Shown here piece by piece: positions 9,482 to 18,777 of a DNA stretch of 64,000 nucleotides (within the stretch, counting starts at the first letter, position 1; each line of letters starts with the position of its first letter). Location of the stretch: contig JAJVHZ010000022.1 in assembly GCA_022072255.1 (NCBI GenBank), positions 1-64,000 on the forward strand, written 5' to 3'. A model generated the notes under the pieces. That model ran no database searches. It had not been told where the DNA came from and was given only the letters and a program-made list of their open reading frames with translations. A program made the position numbers and the translations under genes. This DNA comes from Gammaproteobacteria bacterium (GTDB taxonomy: Bacteria > Pseudomonadota > Gammaproteobacteria > JAJPIJ01).

Positions 9482-10246
9482 TCACTTCCCGGGCGTCGCG
9501 GCGTCCGCACCCCGGCGTTCCGATATGAACTCCTCCAGCAGCAGGCGGTCGGCCTTCGCCAGCGACAAGCTCGCCAGCAGATCGGGGCGCCGCAGCCAGG
9601 TCACGCCCAGCGCCTGCTTGCGCCGCCATCGCGCGATGACCGCATGGTTGCCGGATAGCAGGACCTCCGGTACCCGCCGCCCGTCGATCTCCTCCGGGCG
9701 CGTATAGTGCTCGCAATCGAGCAGCCCCTCGACGAAGGAATCCTGGCGCGCGGAGTCCTCGTCACCCAACGCCCCCGGGATCAGCCGCACCAGGGCGTCG
9801 ATCAGGACCATCGCGGGCAGTTCTCCCCCGCTCAACACGTAATCGCCGATGGACAGCTCCTCGTCGATCTCCGTGTCGAGGAGCCGCTGATCGATGCCTT
9901 CGTAACGGCCGGCGACCAGCACCGTACTACCATGGCCGGCGATACGCTCGACGCCCGCCTGATCCAGCCGCCGGCCTCCCGGCGAGAGGTAGATGACCGT
10001 GCAGGGCTCGAGCGCCCCGCGTGCCGCGCGGATCGCGCTACGCAGCGGCTCCACCATCATCACCATCCCTGGGCCGCCGCCGTAAGGCCGGTCGTCGACG
10101 CTGCGATGGCGGTCCGTCGCGTAGTCGCGTGGATTCCACGTCCGCAGCTCTACCAGTCCACTGGCCACCGCCCGGCCCGAGACGCCGAATCCGGTCAGCG
10201 CCCGCAGCATCTCCGGGAACAGGGTCACCACGCCTATGCGCTGCAT
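9482..10246 (-). CDS. trmD: tRNA (guanine-37-N1)-methyltransferase
   Basis: 254 aa from ATG 10246 (E. coli 255); the longer ORF to 10294 would overlap rimM. Start [14 protein letters not shown] is the standard TrmD N terminus. The SPOUT knot motifs are clear: [18 protein letters not shown] and [13 protein letters not shown]. It methylates G37 next to the anticodon and prevents +1 frameshifting. It follows rimM by 29 nt in the usual order. Confidence 0.98.
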   Translation of the reverse strand: MQRIGVVTLFPEMLRALTGFGVSGRAVASGLVELRTWNPRDYATDRHRSVDDRPYGGGPGMVMMVEPLRSAIRAARGALEPCTVIYLSPGGRRLDQAGVERIAGHGSTVLVAGRYEGIDQRLLDTEIDEELSIGDYVLSGGELPAMVLIDALVRLIPGALGDEDSARQDSFVEGLLDCEHYTRPEEIDGRRVPEVLLSGNHAVIARWRRKQALGVTWLRRPDLLASLSLAKADRLLLEEFISERRGADAATPGK

Positions 10247-10275
10247 GCCGCCCCCTGCGCGTACCCCGGCGCGGA

Positions 10276-10815
10276 TCAGTAATCCTCGCGCCAATCCACC
10301 TCGATCACTCCGCCGGCTTCGTCGACCCCGAGCACATGGACGCCGAACACCAGCGGGATCAGGTGCTCGTGCTCACCGCGTACCACCAGCACGTCGTGCG
10401 CACCGGTCTCGAAGATCCTCTGCACGGTGCCGAGCGCGACACCCTCGCGGTTCACCACCGCCATGCCGACGAGATCCGCGTGGTAGTACTCCCCGGCGGC
10501 CGACGCCGGCAACTGCGAGCGCTTCACCGCGATGGCGGCTCCCACGAGCGACCGCGCCAGGTCGCGATCCTCTACGCCTGCCAGTCGCGCGACCATTCCC
10601 TTGCCGTGCGGCCTGCCCTCGGCAAGCTCATAAGGCTGCCACGAGCCGGCCTTCTGCAGATACCACGGCGTGTAACTCAATATGTTTTCGATCGGCCGCG
10701 TATGGGAATAGACCCGTACCCAGCCCTGCACACCGAACAGCCCGCTGACCTTGCCCAGGATGACGTAGGGTTCTTCTGTCGCCCCGGCCCGGACGCCGTC
10801 TGTCACCTGCGTCAC
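10276..10815 (-). CDS. rimM: ribosome maturation factor RimM
   Basis: 179 aa from GTG 10815 (E. coli 182). The family start is seen in [24 protein letters not shown]-barrel domain follows in the C-terminal half ([32 protein letters not shown]). It binds the 30S head during late assembly. The start is uncertain: GTG 10815 is preceded only by a G-rich run, and a second GTG lies 9 nt on. The ORF start at 10941 lies inside rpsP and is rejected. The gap to rpsP is 37 nt. Confidence 0.93.
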   Translation of the reverse strand: MTQVTDGVRAGATEEPYVILGKVSGLFGVQGWVRVYSHTRPIENILSYTPWYLQKAGSWQPYELAEGRPHGKGMVARLAGVEDRDLARSLVGAAIAVKRSQLPASAAGEYYHADLVGMAVVNREGVALGTVQRIFETGAHDVLVVRGEHEHLIPLVFGVHVLGVDEAGGVIEVDWREDY

Positions 10816-10852
10816 CCCACACCCCCCGGCTGCCGCCGCCGGCGGGGAGACC

Positions 10853-11095
10853 TCAGGCGGCGTGACGGGCCATGAGATCGGACACCCGCTCGGAGGCCTT
10901 GGCGCCCCTGGATACCCAGTAGTCCACGCGCGCCTTGTCAATCTGAAACTTCGGCTCGTTGCTCGCCGCCATGGGGTTGAAGAAGCCGATGCGTTCGAGC
11001 TTCTGGCCGTCGCGCTTGCAGCGGCTGTCGGTCACCACGATGTAATAGTACGGGCGCTTCTTGGCGCCACCGCGCGACAAACGTATGGTTACCAT
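10853..11095 (-). CDS. rpsP: 30S ribosomal protein S16
   Basis: 80 aa from ATG 11095. It starts [20 protein letters not shown], the universal S16 N terminus, and keeps [10 protein letters not shown]. First gene of the rpsP-rimM-trmD-rplS operon, preceded by a recognisable sigma70-type promoter (separate entry). The ORF track start at 11251 extends through that promoter and is not used. Confidence 0.98.
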   Translation of the reverse strand: MVTIRLSRGGAKKRPYYYIVVTDSRCKRDGQKLERIGFFNPMAASNEPKFQIDKARVDYWVSRGAKASERVSDLMARHAA

Positions 11096-11170
11096 GCGAC
11101 TTAAGTTCCTGTCAGAATAGGATTTATCAGGTAACGCGGGGGGCGTTCGCCCACGCCGCGAAAGGCGCGT

Positions 11171-11199
11171 ATTGTACGGATAAGCTCCGAAAATGAAAA
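11171..11199 (-). promoter_or_regulatory. sigma70-type promoter of the rpsP operon
   Basis: Read on the minus strand: -35 TTTTCA, 17-nt spacer, -10 TACAAT, then a GC-rich discriminator (ACGCGCC) as at stringently controlled ribosomal promoters. It lies about 75 nt before rpsP and in the gap shared with the divergent 5-FTHF cyclo-ligase gene. Confidence 0.6.
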
Positions 11200-11205
11200 G
11201 GATAA

Positions 11206-11802
11206 ATGACGACCACCGATTCTGATGTGCTGGCCGCCGGGAAGGCGGCACTGCGGGCCAGGCTGAAGGCCGATCGCGACGCGCTCTCCGAGGCCGACCG
11301 CCAGCGGTTCTCCGCGGCCATATGCCAGCGGCTGATGGCCCTGCAGGCCATGCGATCGGCCGCCCGGGTGTTCGTGTTCATCTCCAGCGGCAGCGAGGTC
11401 CACACCCACGGGCTCGTCCGGCAACTGCTCGCCGAGGGACGCGAGGTCGCGGTCCCGAAGATCCTCGGCAGGACCGAGATGATCGCCTGCCGGCTGCGCG
11501 AATGGGAGGGGCTGCGCCCTGCGCAGCTCGGGATCCTGAGCCCCGTCGCCGTCGAGGCGGTGAACGGGGAATTCGACGTGGTGGTGACCCCGGGCCTGGG
11601 GTTCACCGAGGCCGGCCACCGCATCGGCTTCGGCGCGGGCTATTACGATCGCTGGTTCGCGGCCCATCGCAGTCAGGTGAAGATCGCCCTGGCATTCGAG
11701 GCGCAGGTCGTGCCCTCGGTACCCACGGACGCGAACGACATTCCCGTCGACGCCATCGTCACCGAGCAGAGAATGATCGCGATACGCGCCGGGGTGTGCT
11801 GA
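11206..11802 (+). CDS. ygfA: 5-formyltetrahydrofolate cyclo-ligase
   Basis: 198 aa, typical size. An AAGGA site lies 5 nt before the ATG. The signature [11 protein letters not shown], with its phosphate-binding glycine and Y-Y-D, is intact, as is [18 protein letters not shown]. It converts 5-formyl-THF to 5,10-methenyl-THF with ATP, in the cytoplasm. In E. coli the gene follows the 6S RNA gene ssrS; no 6S-like sequence was seen in the short gap here. It is divergent from rpsP. The next gene, aas-like, starts 74 nt downstream. Confidence 0.93.
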   Translation: MTTTDSDVLAAGKAALRARLKADRDALSEADRQRFSAAICQRLMALQAMRSAARVFVFISSGSEVHTHGLVRQLLAEGREVAVPKILGRTEMIACRLREWEGLRPAQLGILSPVAVEAVNGEFDVVVTPGLGFTEAGHRIGFGAGYYDRWFAAHRSQVKIALAFEAQVVPSVPTDANDIPVDAIVTEQRMIAIRAGVC

Positions 11803-11876
11803 AGCACGGGATGCGTCGCCGCGCCGCCGTCGCGCCACCGCCGTCATGCGCGGACAATAACAGGCGAGGAGATCAC

Positions 11877-14012
11877 GTGCTGCGGGCTGTCTTGAAGCGA
11901 CTGTTCAGGCTGCTGTTCGGCGTGCGCGTGCTCGGCGACGCCTCGCCGATGAAGCATCGCAGGCTGCTGGTGATCGCCAATCACCTGTCCTTCCTCGACG
12001 GCGTCCTCCTCGGCCTGTTCCTGCCCATACGCCCTACCTTCGTGGTGCATACGACGGTGCTGAAGCAGCCGTTCTTCCGGGTGGTGCTCTCGCAGGTACC
12101 GCATCTGGCGGTGGACCCCACCAACCCGATGGCCATGAAGAAGGTCATCGCGCTGCTCGAATCCGGTGAGCCCGTGGTCGTATTCCCGGAGGGCCGGATC
12201 ACCGTCACCGGCAGCATCATGAAGGTCTACGACGGCCCGGCGTTCGTCGCCGCCAGGACCGGCGCCACCATCCTGCCGGTGCGGCTGGACGGTCCGGAAC
12301 GCTCCTACTTCAGCCGCTTGTCGGGGAAGTTCCGCCGCCAACTGTTTCCGCGCATCACGATCACGCTGCTGCCGACCACCACCATCGCGATGCCGGAGGC
12401 GCCGACGGCGAAGCAGAGGCGGCGCAAGGCCGGCGAGGCGATGCGCCGGCTCATGCAGGAGATGGTCTTCTCCTCGCGGCCGTCACAGACGCTGTTCACC
12501 GCCTTTCTCGAGGCCATGGCGATCAACGGCCGGAACGCACGCCTGCTCGAGGACATGAACCAGGAGGAACTGTCCTATCGTGACCTGCTGAAGGGGAGCC
12601 TTGCCCTCGGAAGGCTGGTCGCGAAGTTCACCGGGGAGGGCGAGAACGTCGGCGTGCTCCTGCCCAACGTCAGCGCCACGGTGTGCATGATCTTCGGAAT
12701 GAGCGCGATGCGGCGCGTGCCGGCCATGTTGAACTACACGGCCGGAAGCGCCGGCATGCAATATGCCTGCGAGGCGGCCGGCGTGCGCACCATCGTCAGC
12801 TCGCGGCGCTTCCTGGAGACCGCCAAGCTGGCAGCGACCGTGCAGGCGATCCGGGACGTGCAGGTGGTGTACATGGAGGATCTGCGCGCGCGGTTCACCG
12901 TGGCGGACCGGCTCTGGCTCGTCCTCTTCGCGCTGCGCATGCCGCGCGCGGCGATGCGGCGGACATCGCCGCAGGACCCGGCGGTCGTGCTGTTCACCTC
13001 GGGCTCCGAGGGCAAGCCCAAGGGCGTGGTGCTGAGCCACGACGCACTGCTCGCCAACGTGGCGCAGGTCCGCGCGGTGGTGGATTTCTCGCCGGCCGAC
13101 AAGTTTCTCGTCGCCCTGCCGGTGTTTCACGCCTTCGGGTTGACCTGCGGTGCCATCATGCCGCTGGTCACCGGCAGCAGATTGTTTCTCTACCCCTCGC
13201 CGCTGCACTACCGCGTGATCCCCGAGGTCATCTACGACCGCGGCTGCACGGTGCTGTTCGGCACCAGCACCTTCCTCGGTGCGTATGCCAGGTTCGCCCA
13301 TCCCTACGATTTTTTCCGGCTGCGCTACGTGGTCTCCGGGGCCGAGAAATTGAACGAGGAGGTTCGCAGGGCGTGGTACGAGAAGTTCGGAATACGCATC
13401 ATGGAGGGCTACGGCGCCACCGAATGCGCCCCGGTGATCGCCGTGAACACGCCGATGGCCTATCGCAGCGGCACCGTCGGCACGCTGCTGCCGGGGGTGG
13501 AGCACCGCCTGCAGCCGGTCGAGGGGATCGGCGAAGGCGGAATACTGCACGTGCGCGGACCGAACGTCATGCTCGGCTATTACCTGCACGAGAGGCCGGG
13601 CTTGCTGCAGCCGCCGGCCTCCGATATCGGCGCGGGCTGGCACGGCACCGGCGACATCGTCGCAATCGACGAGGACGGCTTCCTCAGCATCCGTGGCCGG
13701 GTCAAGCGGTTCGCCAAGATCGCCGGGGAGATGATGTCGCTGGAGGTGGTCGAGAAGATCGCGCAGGCCGCCTCGCCCGGCGGGCATCATGCCTCCGTTG
13801 CGGTCGCGGATCCGAAGCGCGGCGAGTTGCTGGTCCTGTTCACCACCGACGCCGGCCTGGAGCGGGAGGCGATCCTGCAGGCAGCGCGCACGCTCGGGGC
13901 GCCGGAGCTGGCAGTACCGCGGCGGATCGAGCATCTGCAGGAACTGCCCCTGCTCGGCACCGGCAAGACCGACTACGTCTCGCTGCGGCGACTCGCCGAG
14001 GCCCCCGCCTGA
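11877..14012 (+). CDS. aas: Aas-type bifunctional acyltransferase / acyl-ACP synthetase (copy 1)
   Basis: 711 aa from GTG 11877, with GAGGAG a few nt upstream (E. coli Aas 719). The N-terminal PlsC domain has NHLSFLD (His 36, Asp 41) and FPEGRITVTG. From about residue 230 an adenylate-forming domain shows the P-loop LFTSGSEGKPKGVV, EGYGATECAPV and the GTGK loop near the end. Known Aas re-acylates 2-acyl-glycerophosphoethanolamine using acyl-ACP it makes itself. The flippase LplT that partners Aas in E. coli is not nearby. A diverged paralog lies at 24138-26306, so which copy holds the classic role is unknown. Confidence 0.82.
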   Translation: MLRAVLKRLFRLLFGVRVLGDASPMKHRRLLVIANHLSFLDGVLLGLFLPIRPTFVVHTTVLKQPFFRVVLSQVPHLAVDPTNPMAMKKVIALLESGEPVVVFPEGRITVTGSIMKVYDGPAFVAARTGATILPVRLDGPERSYFSRLSGKFRRQLFPRITITLLPTTTIAMPEAPTAKQRRRKAGEAMRRLMQEMVFSSRPSQTLFTAFLEAMAINGRNARLLEDMNQEELSYRDLLKGSLALGRLVAKFTGEGENVGVLLPNVSATVCMIFGMSAMRRVPAMLNYTAGSAGMQYACEAAGVRTIVSSRRFLETAKLAATVQAIRDVQVVYMEDLRARFTVADRLWLVLFALRMPRAAMRRTSPQDPAVVLFTSGSEGKPKGVVLSHDALLANVAQVRAVVDFSPADKFLVALPVFHAFGLTCGAIMPLVTGSRLFLYPSPLHYRVIPEVIYDRGCTVLFGTSTFLGAYARFAHPYDFFRLRYVVSGAEKLNEEVRRAWYEKFGIRIMEGYGATECAPVIAVNTPMAYRSGTVGTLLPGVEHRLQPVEGIGEGGILHVRGPNVMLGYYLHERPGLLQPPASDIGAGWHGTGDIVAIDEDGFLSIRGRVKRFAKIAGEMMSLEVVEKIAQAASPGGHHASVAVADPKRGELLVLFTTDAGLEREAILQAARTLGAPELAVPRRIEHLQELPLLGTGKTDYVSLRRLAEAPA

Positions 14013-14039
14013 GAGCGGCGCGGCCGGGCCGGCCACGAG

Positions 14040-14100
14040 ATGGATTTACTTGCTCATATTTATGCTCTAACTTATTGAAGATATTCCCTACCGACTACGC
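14040..14100 (+). promoter_or_regulatory. AT-rich promoter-like segment before the SPOR lipoprotein gene
   Basis: This is the only AT-rich stretch in the 129-bp gap. One reading is TTTACT, 17 nt, TAACTT. Composition is the main evidence; the hexamers are poor matches. Confidence 0.25.
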
Positions 14101-14141
14101 AACTTCATGCAGTCTCGAGCAACCTTCTGCGAGGCGAAGGC

Positions 14142-14771
14142 ATGACCGGGTCGCGGAGATGGGCGTGTGGCGCGGCGCTCCTGGCAGCGGGGGTGTGCGG
14201 TTGCACGGCGCTGCCGCCGGCATTGAAGCTCGGCACGCTCGCACTGACCGGTGCCAGCTACCTCGTCACCGGCAGGGGACTCTCCGATCACCTCATCTCC
14301 GCCATCGCCGAACAGGACTGCGCCCTGCTGCGTGTGGTGGGAGATCGCCCCGTCTGCATCGCTGCCCAGCCCGGGACATCGGCCCCCCTCACCGCTCGCG
14401 GGAAGGCGCAGCGGCGGGAGGCGCGGATTGCGCGCGCCGGCGCGACGCCACCAGGGCCGGACCGAAACGAGGCGATCGCTCCGTGGCGTTACTACCTGGT
14501 CCTGGGCAGCTTCAGCACCGAGCAGAATGCGCAGCGCTGGCGGCGCTCGCTGGCACACCTGGACACCGCGATCGCCCGGACCGAACCCGGCGCCGATCAT
14601 GAATCTGCCCGGTACCGCGTCGTGATGGGACCATACCGGGACGAGGAATCGCTGCGGCGCAGGACGGAGATCGCGGAGACACTCAAGCAGGACGTCTGGC
14701 GCGTGCGCCTGTGCAGCGGCGACCTCAGTGCGCCACCGTGCACGGCTCCCGCCATGGTGGCCAGCCGGTGA
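14142..14771 (+). CDS. SPOR-domain lipoprotein
   Basis: 209 aa, preceded by GAGGCGAAGG. A basic start and hydrophobic core lead to a lipobox-like V-C-G-C (Cys 21). A variable middle part is followed by a SPOR domain in the C-terminal half: RYYLVLGSFSTEQNAQRW, then YRVVMGPYRDEE. SPOR domains bind denuded glycan strands at the division septum. It may therefore act in cell-envelope remodelling, but no partner is visible. It ends convergent with pnp at a bidirectional terminator. Confidence 0.78.
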   Translation: MTGSRRWACGAALLAAGVCGCTALPPALKLGTLALTGASYLVTGRGLSDHLISAIAEQDCALLRVVGDRPVCIAAQPGTSAPLTARGKAQRREARIARAGATPPGPDRNEAIAPWRYYLVLGSFSTEQNAQRWRRSLAHLDTAIARTEPGADHESARYRVVMGPYRDEESLRRRTEIAETLKQDVWRVRLCSGDLSAPPCTAPAMVASR

Positions 14772-14803
14772 GCGATGCGGCCGGCCTTTCCCCGAAAATA
14801 CGA

Positions 14804-14824
14804 ACGGGCCCGCAGGCCCGTTTT
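14804..14824. terminator. bidirectional Rho-independent terminator
   Basis: Perfect 7-bp stem ACGGGCC/GGCCCGT with a 4-nt loop. It is followed by TTTT on the plus strand and preceded by a GAAAATA run that gives TATTTTC on the minus strand. It lies between the convergent SPOR lipoprotein gene and pnp and can serve both. Confidence 0.8.
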
Positions 14825-14852
14825 CCGTAGCTCACCACCCTCACGCCTGCGA

Positions 14853-16940
14853 TCAGCCGCCGGCGCCGACCGCCTTGATGCTGAGGCGTATGCGGCCCTG
14901 CTTGTCGACCTCCAGCACCTTGACCTTGACCATGTCGCCCTCGCGGAGCTTGTCGCTGACGTTCTCGACCCGCTCCTCGGAGATTTGCGAGATGTGAACC
15001 AGGCCGTCCTTGCCGGGCAGTATGTTCACGAACGCGCCGAAGTCCATCAGCTTGGCAACACGGCCCTCGTAGATCATTCCCACCTGCACGTCGGCGGTGA
15101 TCTGCTCGACGCGGCGCTTGGCCTCCAGACCCGCCGCGGCATCGACGGAGGCGATCTTGACGGTGCCGTCGTCCTCGATGTCGATGGTGGTGCCCGTCTC
15201 CTCGGTGATGGCCCTGATCGTCACGCCGCCCTTGCCGATGACGTCGCGTATCTTGTCCGGATGGATCTTGAAGGAGATGATGCGCGGGGCGTGCTCGGAC
15301 ATCTCCTCGCGGGGCTTGCTGATGGTCTTCGCCATCTCGCCCAGGATGTGCATGCGGCCGGCCTTCGCCTGCGCCAGGGCCTGCTCCATGATGGCGGCGG
15401 TGATGCCGCTGATCTTGATGTCCATCTGCAGGGCCGTGATGCCGGCCGTCGTCCCGGCCACCTTGAAGTCCATGTCACCGAGGTGGTCCTCGTCTCCCAT
15501 GATGTCGGAGAGCACCACCCACTTCGGCCCCTCCATGATGAGGCCCATGGCGATGCCGGCCACCGGCGCCCTGACCGGCACGCCCGCGTCCATCAGTGAG
15601 AGGCTCGCGCCGCACACAGACGCCATCGAACTGGAACCATTGGATTCCGTGATCTCGGAGACCACGCGCACCACGTACTGGAACTTGTCCTTCGCCGGCA
15701 TCATCGCCTCGACGCCGCGGCGCGCCAGGCGCCCGTGTCCGATCTCGCGGCGCTTGGGCGACCCGACGCGGCCGACCTCGCCCACCGAGAACGGCGGGAA
15801 GTTGTAATGGAACAGGAACCGGTCGCTGCGCTCGCCCTCGATGGCGTCGATGATCTGCGCGTCGCGCTCGGTGCCGAGCGAGGTGACGACCAGCGCCTGC
15901 GTCTCGCCACGGGTGAACAGCGCCGAGCCGTGCGTGCGGGGCAGCACGCCGACACGGCAGGTGATCGGGCGGATCTGGGTCCGGTTGCGGCCGTCGATGC
16001 GGCGTTCCTCCTCGAGCGCCATCGCGCGCACGATCTTGTACTCCAGGTTCTCGATGGCAGTCCTGACATGCTCGGGCTTCCACTTCGGCTCCTGCCCGGC
16101 CGGCAGCAGGGCGGTGGCGATCTCGCCGCGCAGCCTGGCGAGCGTGTCGCGACGAAGCAGCTTGTCGACTATCGTGTAGCCCTCGCGGATGGGCGCGGCG
16201 TAAGCGTCGACAGCGGCCAGCAGCTCGCCGTCGGCGGCCGGAGGGGTCCACTCCCAGGGCTGCGTGCCGACCGCCTTCGCCAGCTCGCGGATGGCATTGA
16301 TAGCGGTCTGCAGGTGCTGGTGGCCGAACAGCACCGCCCCCAGCATGACCTCCTCGGCAAGTTCCTTCGCCTCGGACTCCACCATCAGCACGGAGGTGTC
16401 GGTGCCGGCGACCACCAGATCGAGCAGAGAGTCTTCCAGGTCCTTGAAGCTGGGGTTGAGCAGGTACTGGCCGTCGCGGTAGCCGACGCGGGCCGCCCCG
16501 ATCGGTCCGTTGAACGGGATGCCGGAGACGGCAAGGGCCGCCGAGGAACCGAGCATCGCCGGGATGTCCGGATCGACCTTCGGGTCGAGCGACAGGACGG
16601 TGGCGACGATCTGGACCTCGTTGCGGAACCCTTCCGGGAAGAGCGGGCGCAGCGGCCGGTCGATGAGGCGCGAGGTCAGCGTCTCCTTCTCGCTCGGGCG
16701 GCCCTCGCGCTTGAAGAAGCCGCCGGGGATCTTGCCGGCGGCGTAGGTCTTCTCCTGGTAATCGACGGTCAGCGGAAAGAAATCGCGATCGGATTCGTTC
16801 CTGTTGCCGACCACCGTGACCAGCACGACGGTCTCGCCCATGCTGACCATCACCGCGCCGGTGGCCTGGCGGGCGACCTCGCCGGTCTCGAGTGTTACGG
16901 TATGCGCGCCGTATTGAAATGACGTTTTCGTCGGTGCCAT
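14853..16940 (-). CDS. pnp: polyribonucleotide nucleotidyltransferase (PNPase)
   Basis: 695 aa from ATG 16940 (E. coli 711); a GTG 9 nt upstream is less likely. Two RNase PH domains, with [12 protein letters not shown] and [18 protein letters not shown], are followed by a KH domain ([15 protein letters not shown]) and a C-terminal S1 domain ([21 protein letters not shown]). It degrades RNA 3' to 5' by phosphorolysis and is a degradosome partner of RNase E. Last gene of the metY-rimP operon, separated from rpsO by a terminator-like hairpin, as in E. coli. Confidence 0.98.
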   Translation of the reverse strand: MAPTKTSFQYGAHTVTLETGEVARQATGAVMVSMGETVVLVTVVGNRNESDRDFFPLTVDYQEKTYAAGKIPGGFFKREGRPSEKETLTSRLIDRPLRPLFPEGFRNEVQIVATVLSLDPKVDPDIPAMLGSSAALAVSGIPFNGPIGAARVGYRDGQYLLNPSFKDLEDSLLDLVVAGTDTSVLMVESEAKELAEEVMLGAVLFGHQHLQTAINAIRELAKAVGTQPWEWTPPAADGELLAAVDAYAAPIREGYTIVDKLLRRDTLARLRGEIATALLPAGQEPKWKPEHVRTAIENLEYKIVRAMALEEERRIDGRNRTQIRPITCRVGVLPRTHGSALFTRGETQALVVTSLGTERDAQIIDAIEGERSDRFLFHYNFPPFSVGEVGRVGSPKRREIGHGRLARRGVEAMMPAKDKFQYVVRVVSEITESNGSSSMASVCGASLSLMDAGVPVRAPVAGIAMGLIMEGPKWVVLSDIMGDEDHLGDMDFKVAGTTAGITALQMDIKISGITAAIMEQALAQAKAGRMHILGEMAKTISKPREEMSEHAPRIISFKIHPDKIRDVIGKGGVTIRAITEETGTTIDIEDDGTVKIASVDAAAGLEAKRRVEQITADVQVGMIYEGRVAKLMDFGAFVNILPGKDGLVHISQISEERVENVSDKLREGDMVKVKVLEVDKQGRIRLSIKAVGAGG

Positions 16941-16971
16941 GGCAGTCACCAGATCATGAGAGGTGAAAATG

Positions 16972-16994
16972 AAAAGCCCGCGATGTACGCGGGC
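16972..16994 (-). terminator. rpsO-pnp intercistronic terminator/attenuator hairpin
   Basis: Minus strand: GCCCGCG, 5-nt loop, CGCGGGC, then TTTTC. It lies between the rpsO stop and the pnp start. The E. coli rpsO-pnp gap also holds a partial Rho-independent terminator and an RNase III site that set pnp expression. A similar role here is inference. Confidence 0.75.
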
Positions 16995-17003
16995 GTGATC
17001 GTC

Positions 17004-17273
17004 TTACTTGCGCAGACCCAGTTTGCCGATGAGGCCGCGGTAACCGTCCGGGTTCGAACGCTTCATGTAGTCCAGGAGCTTGCGGCGCTTGTTGATCAGC
17101 CGCAGCAGGCCCTGGCGGGAGTGCAGATCGTGGGTGTGGCTCTTGAAGTGCTCGGTCAGCTCGTCGATGCGGGCTGACATCAGGGCCACCTGCACCTCGG
17201 GAGAACCGGTGTCGGATTGCTTACGCTGGTTGTCCTTGATGATGGCGCTCTTGCGCTCGGAGGTCATTGCCAT
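17004..17273 (-). CDS. rpsO: 30S ribosomal protein S15
   Basis: 89 aa, exact family length. AGGAG lies 6 nt before the ATG. Signatures [28 protein letters not shown] and [11 protein letters not shown] are all present. It binds 16S rRNA early in small-subunit assembly; in E. coli it also represses its own translation. The gap of about 150 nt between truB and rpsO may hold its own promoter, as in E. coli. Confidence 0.99.
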   Translation of the reverse strand: MAMTSERKSAIIKDNQRKQSDTGSPEVQVALMSARIDELTEHFKSHTHDLHSRQGLLRLINKRRKLLDYMKRSNPDGYRGLIGKLGLRK

Positions 17274-17423
17274 GGAATACTCCTGCTACGCTGTCTCTTC
17301 TGTCGGTCTGTCGGCTTCAAAGCGGGCGCTATTGTAGCCACGCGAGTCCCGGCTAACAAGGAAAAACTGCCGGACTGCGGCGGTCCGGACCGCCCCGCGG
17401 GCCGCCGGGCGAGCGCCCTTCCG

Positions 17424-18335
17424 TCAGTTCCGGTTGACCAGGCGCCGCGGCGCGACGCGGCCGTCTGCGATCCTCTCGCCGATGCCCATGAAGCGCCCCT
17501 CCTCGTCGTACATCCGCAGCAGTCCCGCTGCCGCCCCGGCCGTTCGCACCGCCTGTCCGGTGCGAACGTAATAAGCGGAATCCCTTGAAAATTGCACGGC
17601 GGCAAGCTGCGGCAGGGCCAGATCCATCGCGATCAGGACGGCGTCGAGCTCCTGCATCCCCGCCGCCGCGCGCCTCTCCAGCTCATCGAGCGCATGCGCA
17701 TCCTCGATGCCGAACGGCGCCACCCTCGTGCGCCGCAGGGCCAGCAGGTGGGCGACCGTGCCGAGCGCGCCGCCGATATCCTCGGCGAGCGTGCGGATGT
17801 AGGTTCCCTTGCTGCAGCGGACCCGTATCTCCAGATCCGAGGCGCCGAGCGCGAGGCGCTCGATGGCGTGGATGGTGACGGTGCGCGCCTTGCGTTCCAC
17901 GGTCACGCCCTGCGCCGCCAGGCGGTAGAGGCGTTCGCCCTGGTGCTTGAGTGCCGAGTACATGGGGGGCACCTGCTCGATCTCGCCCTGGAATCTCCGC
18001 AGCACGCGGTCGACAGCCTCGACATCGAGTGCGGGCACGGAGCGGGTCTCGATCACCTCGCCGGCGGCATCCGCCGTGGTGGTCCGTATGCCGAATGCGA
18101 TGCGGGCCACGTATTCCTTGTCGGCATCGAGCAGATAGGGCGTGACCTTGGTCGCCTCGCCCAGGCACACCGGCAGCAGGCCGCTCGCCGGACCGTCCAG
18201 GTTGCCGGTGTGGCCGGCCTTGGTGGCGTTGAACAGGCGCTTCACGCGCTGTAGCGCCGCGTTGGAGGTGATGCCGACGGGCTTGTCGAGGAGCACGATG
18301 CCGTGCACCGCCCGCCGCTCGCGGGCGCGGTTCAT
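17424..18335 (-). CDS. truB: tRNA pseudouridine-55 synthase
   Basis: 303 aa (E. coli 314). Start MNRARERRAVHGIVLLDKPVGITSN carries the family N-terminal motif. The catalytic Asp is in AGHTGNLDGPASG. Most TruB proteins read GHTG(S/T)LDP(L/F)ATG here, so four positions around the Asp are changed while the Asp stays. Later motifs CSKGTYIRTLAEDIG and a short C-terminal PUA-like region are normal. It makes psi-55 in the T-loop of tRNAs. The ATG overlaps the rbfA stop (ATGA). Confidence 0.95.
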   Translation of the reverse strand: MNRARERRAVHGIVLLDKPVGITSNAALQRVKRLFNATKAGHTGNLDGPASGLLPVCLGEATKVTPYLLDADKEYVARIAFGIRTTTADAAGEVIETRSVPALDVEAVDRVLRRFQGEIEQVPPMYSALKHQGERLYRLAAQGVTVERKARTVTIHAIERLALGASDLEIRVRCSKGTYIRTLAEDIGGALGTVAHLLALRRTRVAPFGIEDAHALDELERRAAAGMQELDAVLIAMDLALPQLAAVQFSRDSAYYVRTGQAVRTAGAAAGLLRMYDEEGRFMGIGERIADGRVAPRRLVNRN

Positions 18336-18754
18336 CCGTCCTCGTCGGTCCCGGGCCGGTCCCCAGCGGATTCCCCGGTAGCGCCCGATTCGTGCAGCAA
18401 CGAGTCGATGCGCGCGCCCCGCTCCACGGATTCGTCGAAACGGAACGACAGCCGCGGGGTGTAGCGCAGCCGCACGGCACGCCCGAGGAGCGCGCGCAGT
18501 TCTCCGAGGTGAGGATGCAGCCGTCGCAGGACCTCGTCGTGGGAGATCTCGCCGCCCAGATGCGTGACGTACAGCCGCGCATCGCGCAGATCCGGCGACA
18601 CGTCCACCTCGGAGAGCGTCAGCATCCCCAGGCCCGCGTCGCTCGCGATCCGCTGTAGCGGCTGCGCGAGTTCGCGCCGGATGCTCTCGGCAACGCGGCG
18701 CGGGCGCGTGCTGGGGGCGGGTCGCCCCCAGGCATCATCGTTACGGCTGGCCAT
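18332..18754 (-). CDS. rbfA: ribosome-binding factor A
   Basis: 140 aa from ATG 18754; the ORF start at 18868 would run into infB. KH-like fold signatures are present: RRVAESIRRELAQPLQ, LSEVDVSPDLRDARLYVT, LRYTPRLSFRFDESVERG. It helps mature the 16S 5' end and is cold-shock related in E. coli. It follows infB by 23 nt and overlaps truB by 4 nt. Confidence 0.96.
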   Translation of the reverse strand: MASRNDDAWGRPAPSTRPRRVAESIRRELAQPLQRIASDAGLGMLTLSEVDVSPDLRDARLYVTHLGGEISHDEVLRRLHPHLGELRALLGRAVRLRYTPRLSFRFDESVERGARIDSLLHESGATGESAGDRPGTDEDG

Positions 18755-18777
18755 GGGCGCTGTCGAAGCGACCGGCG

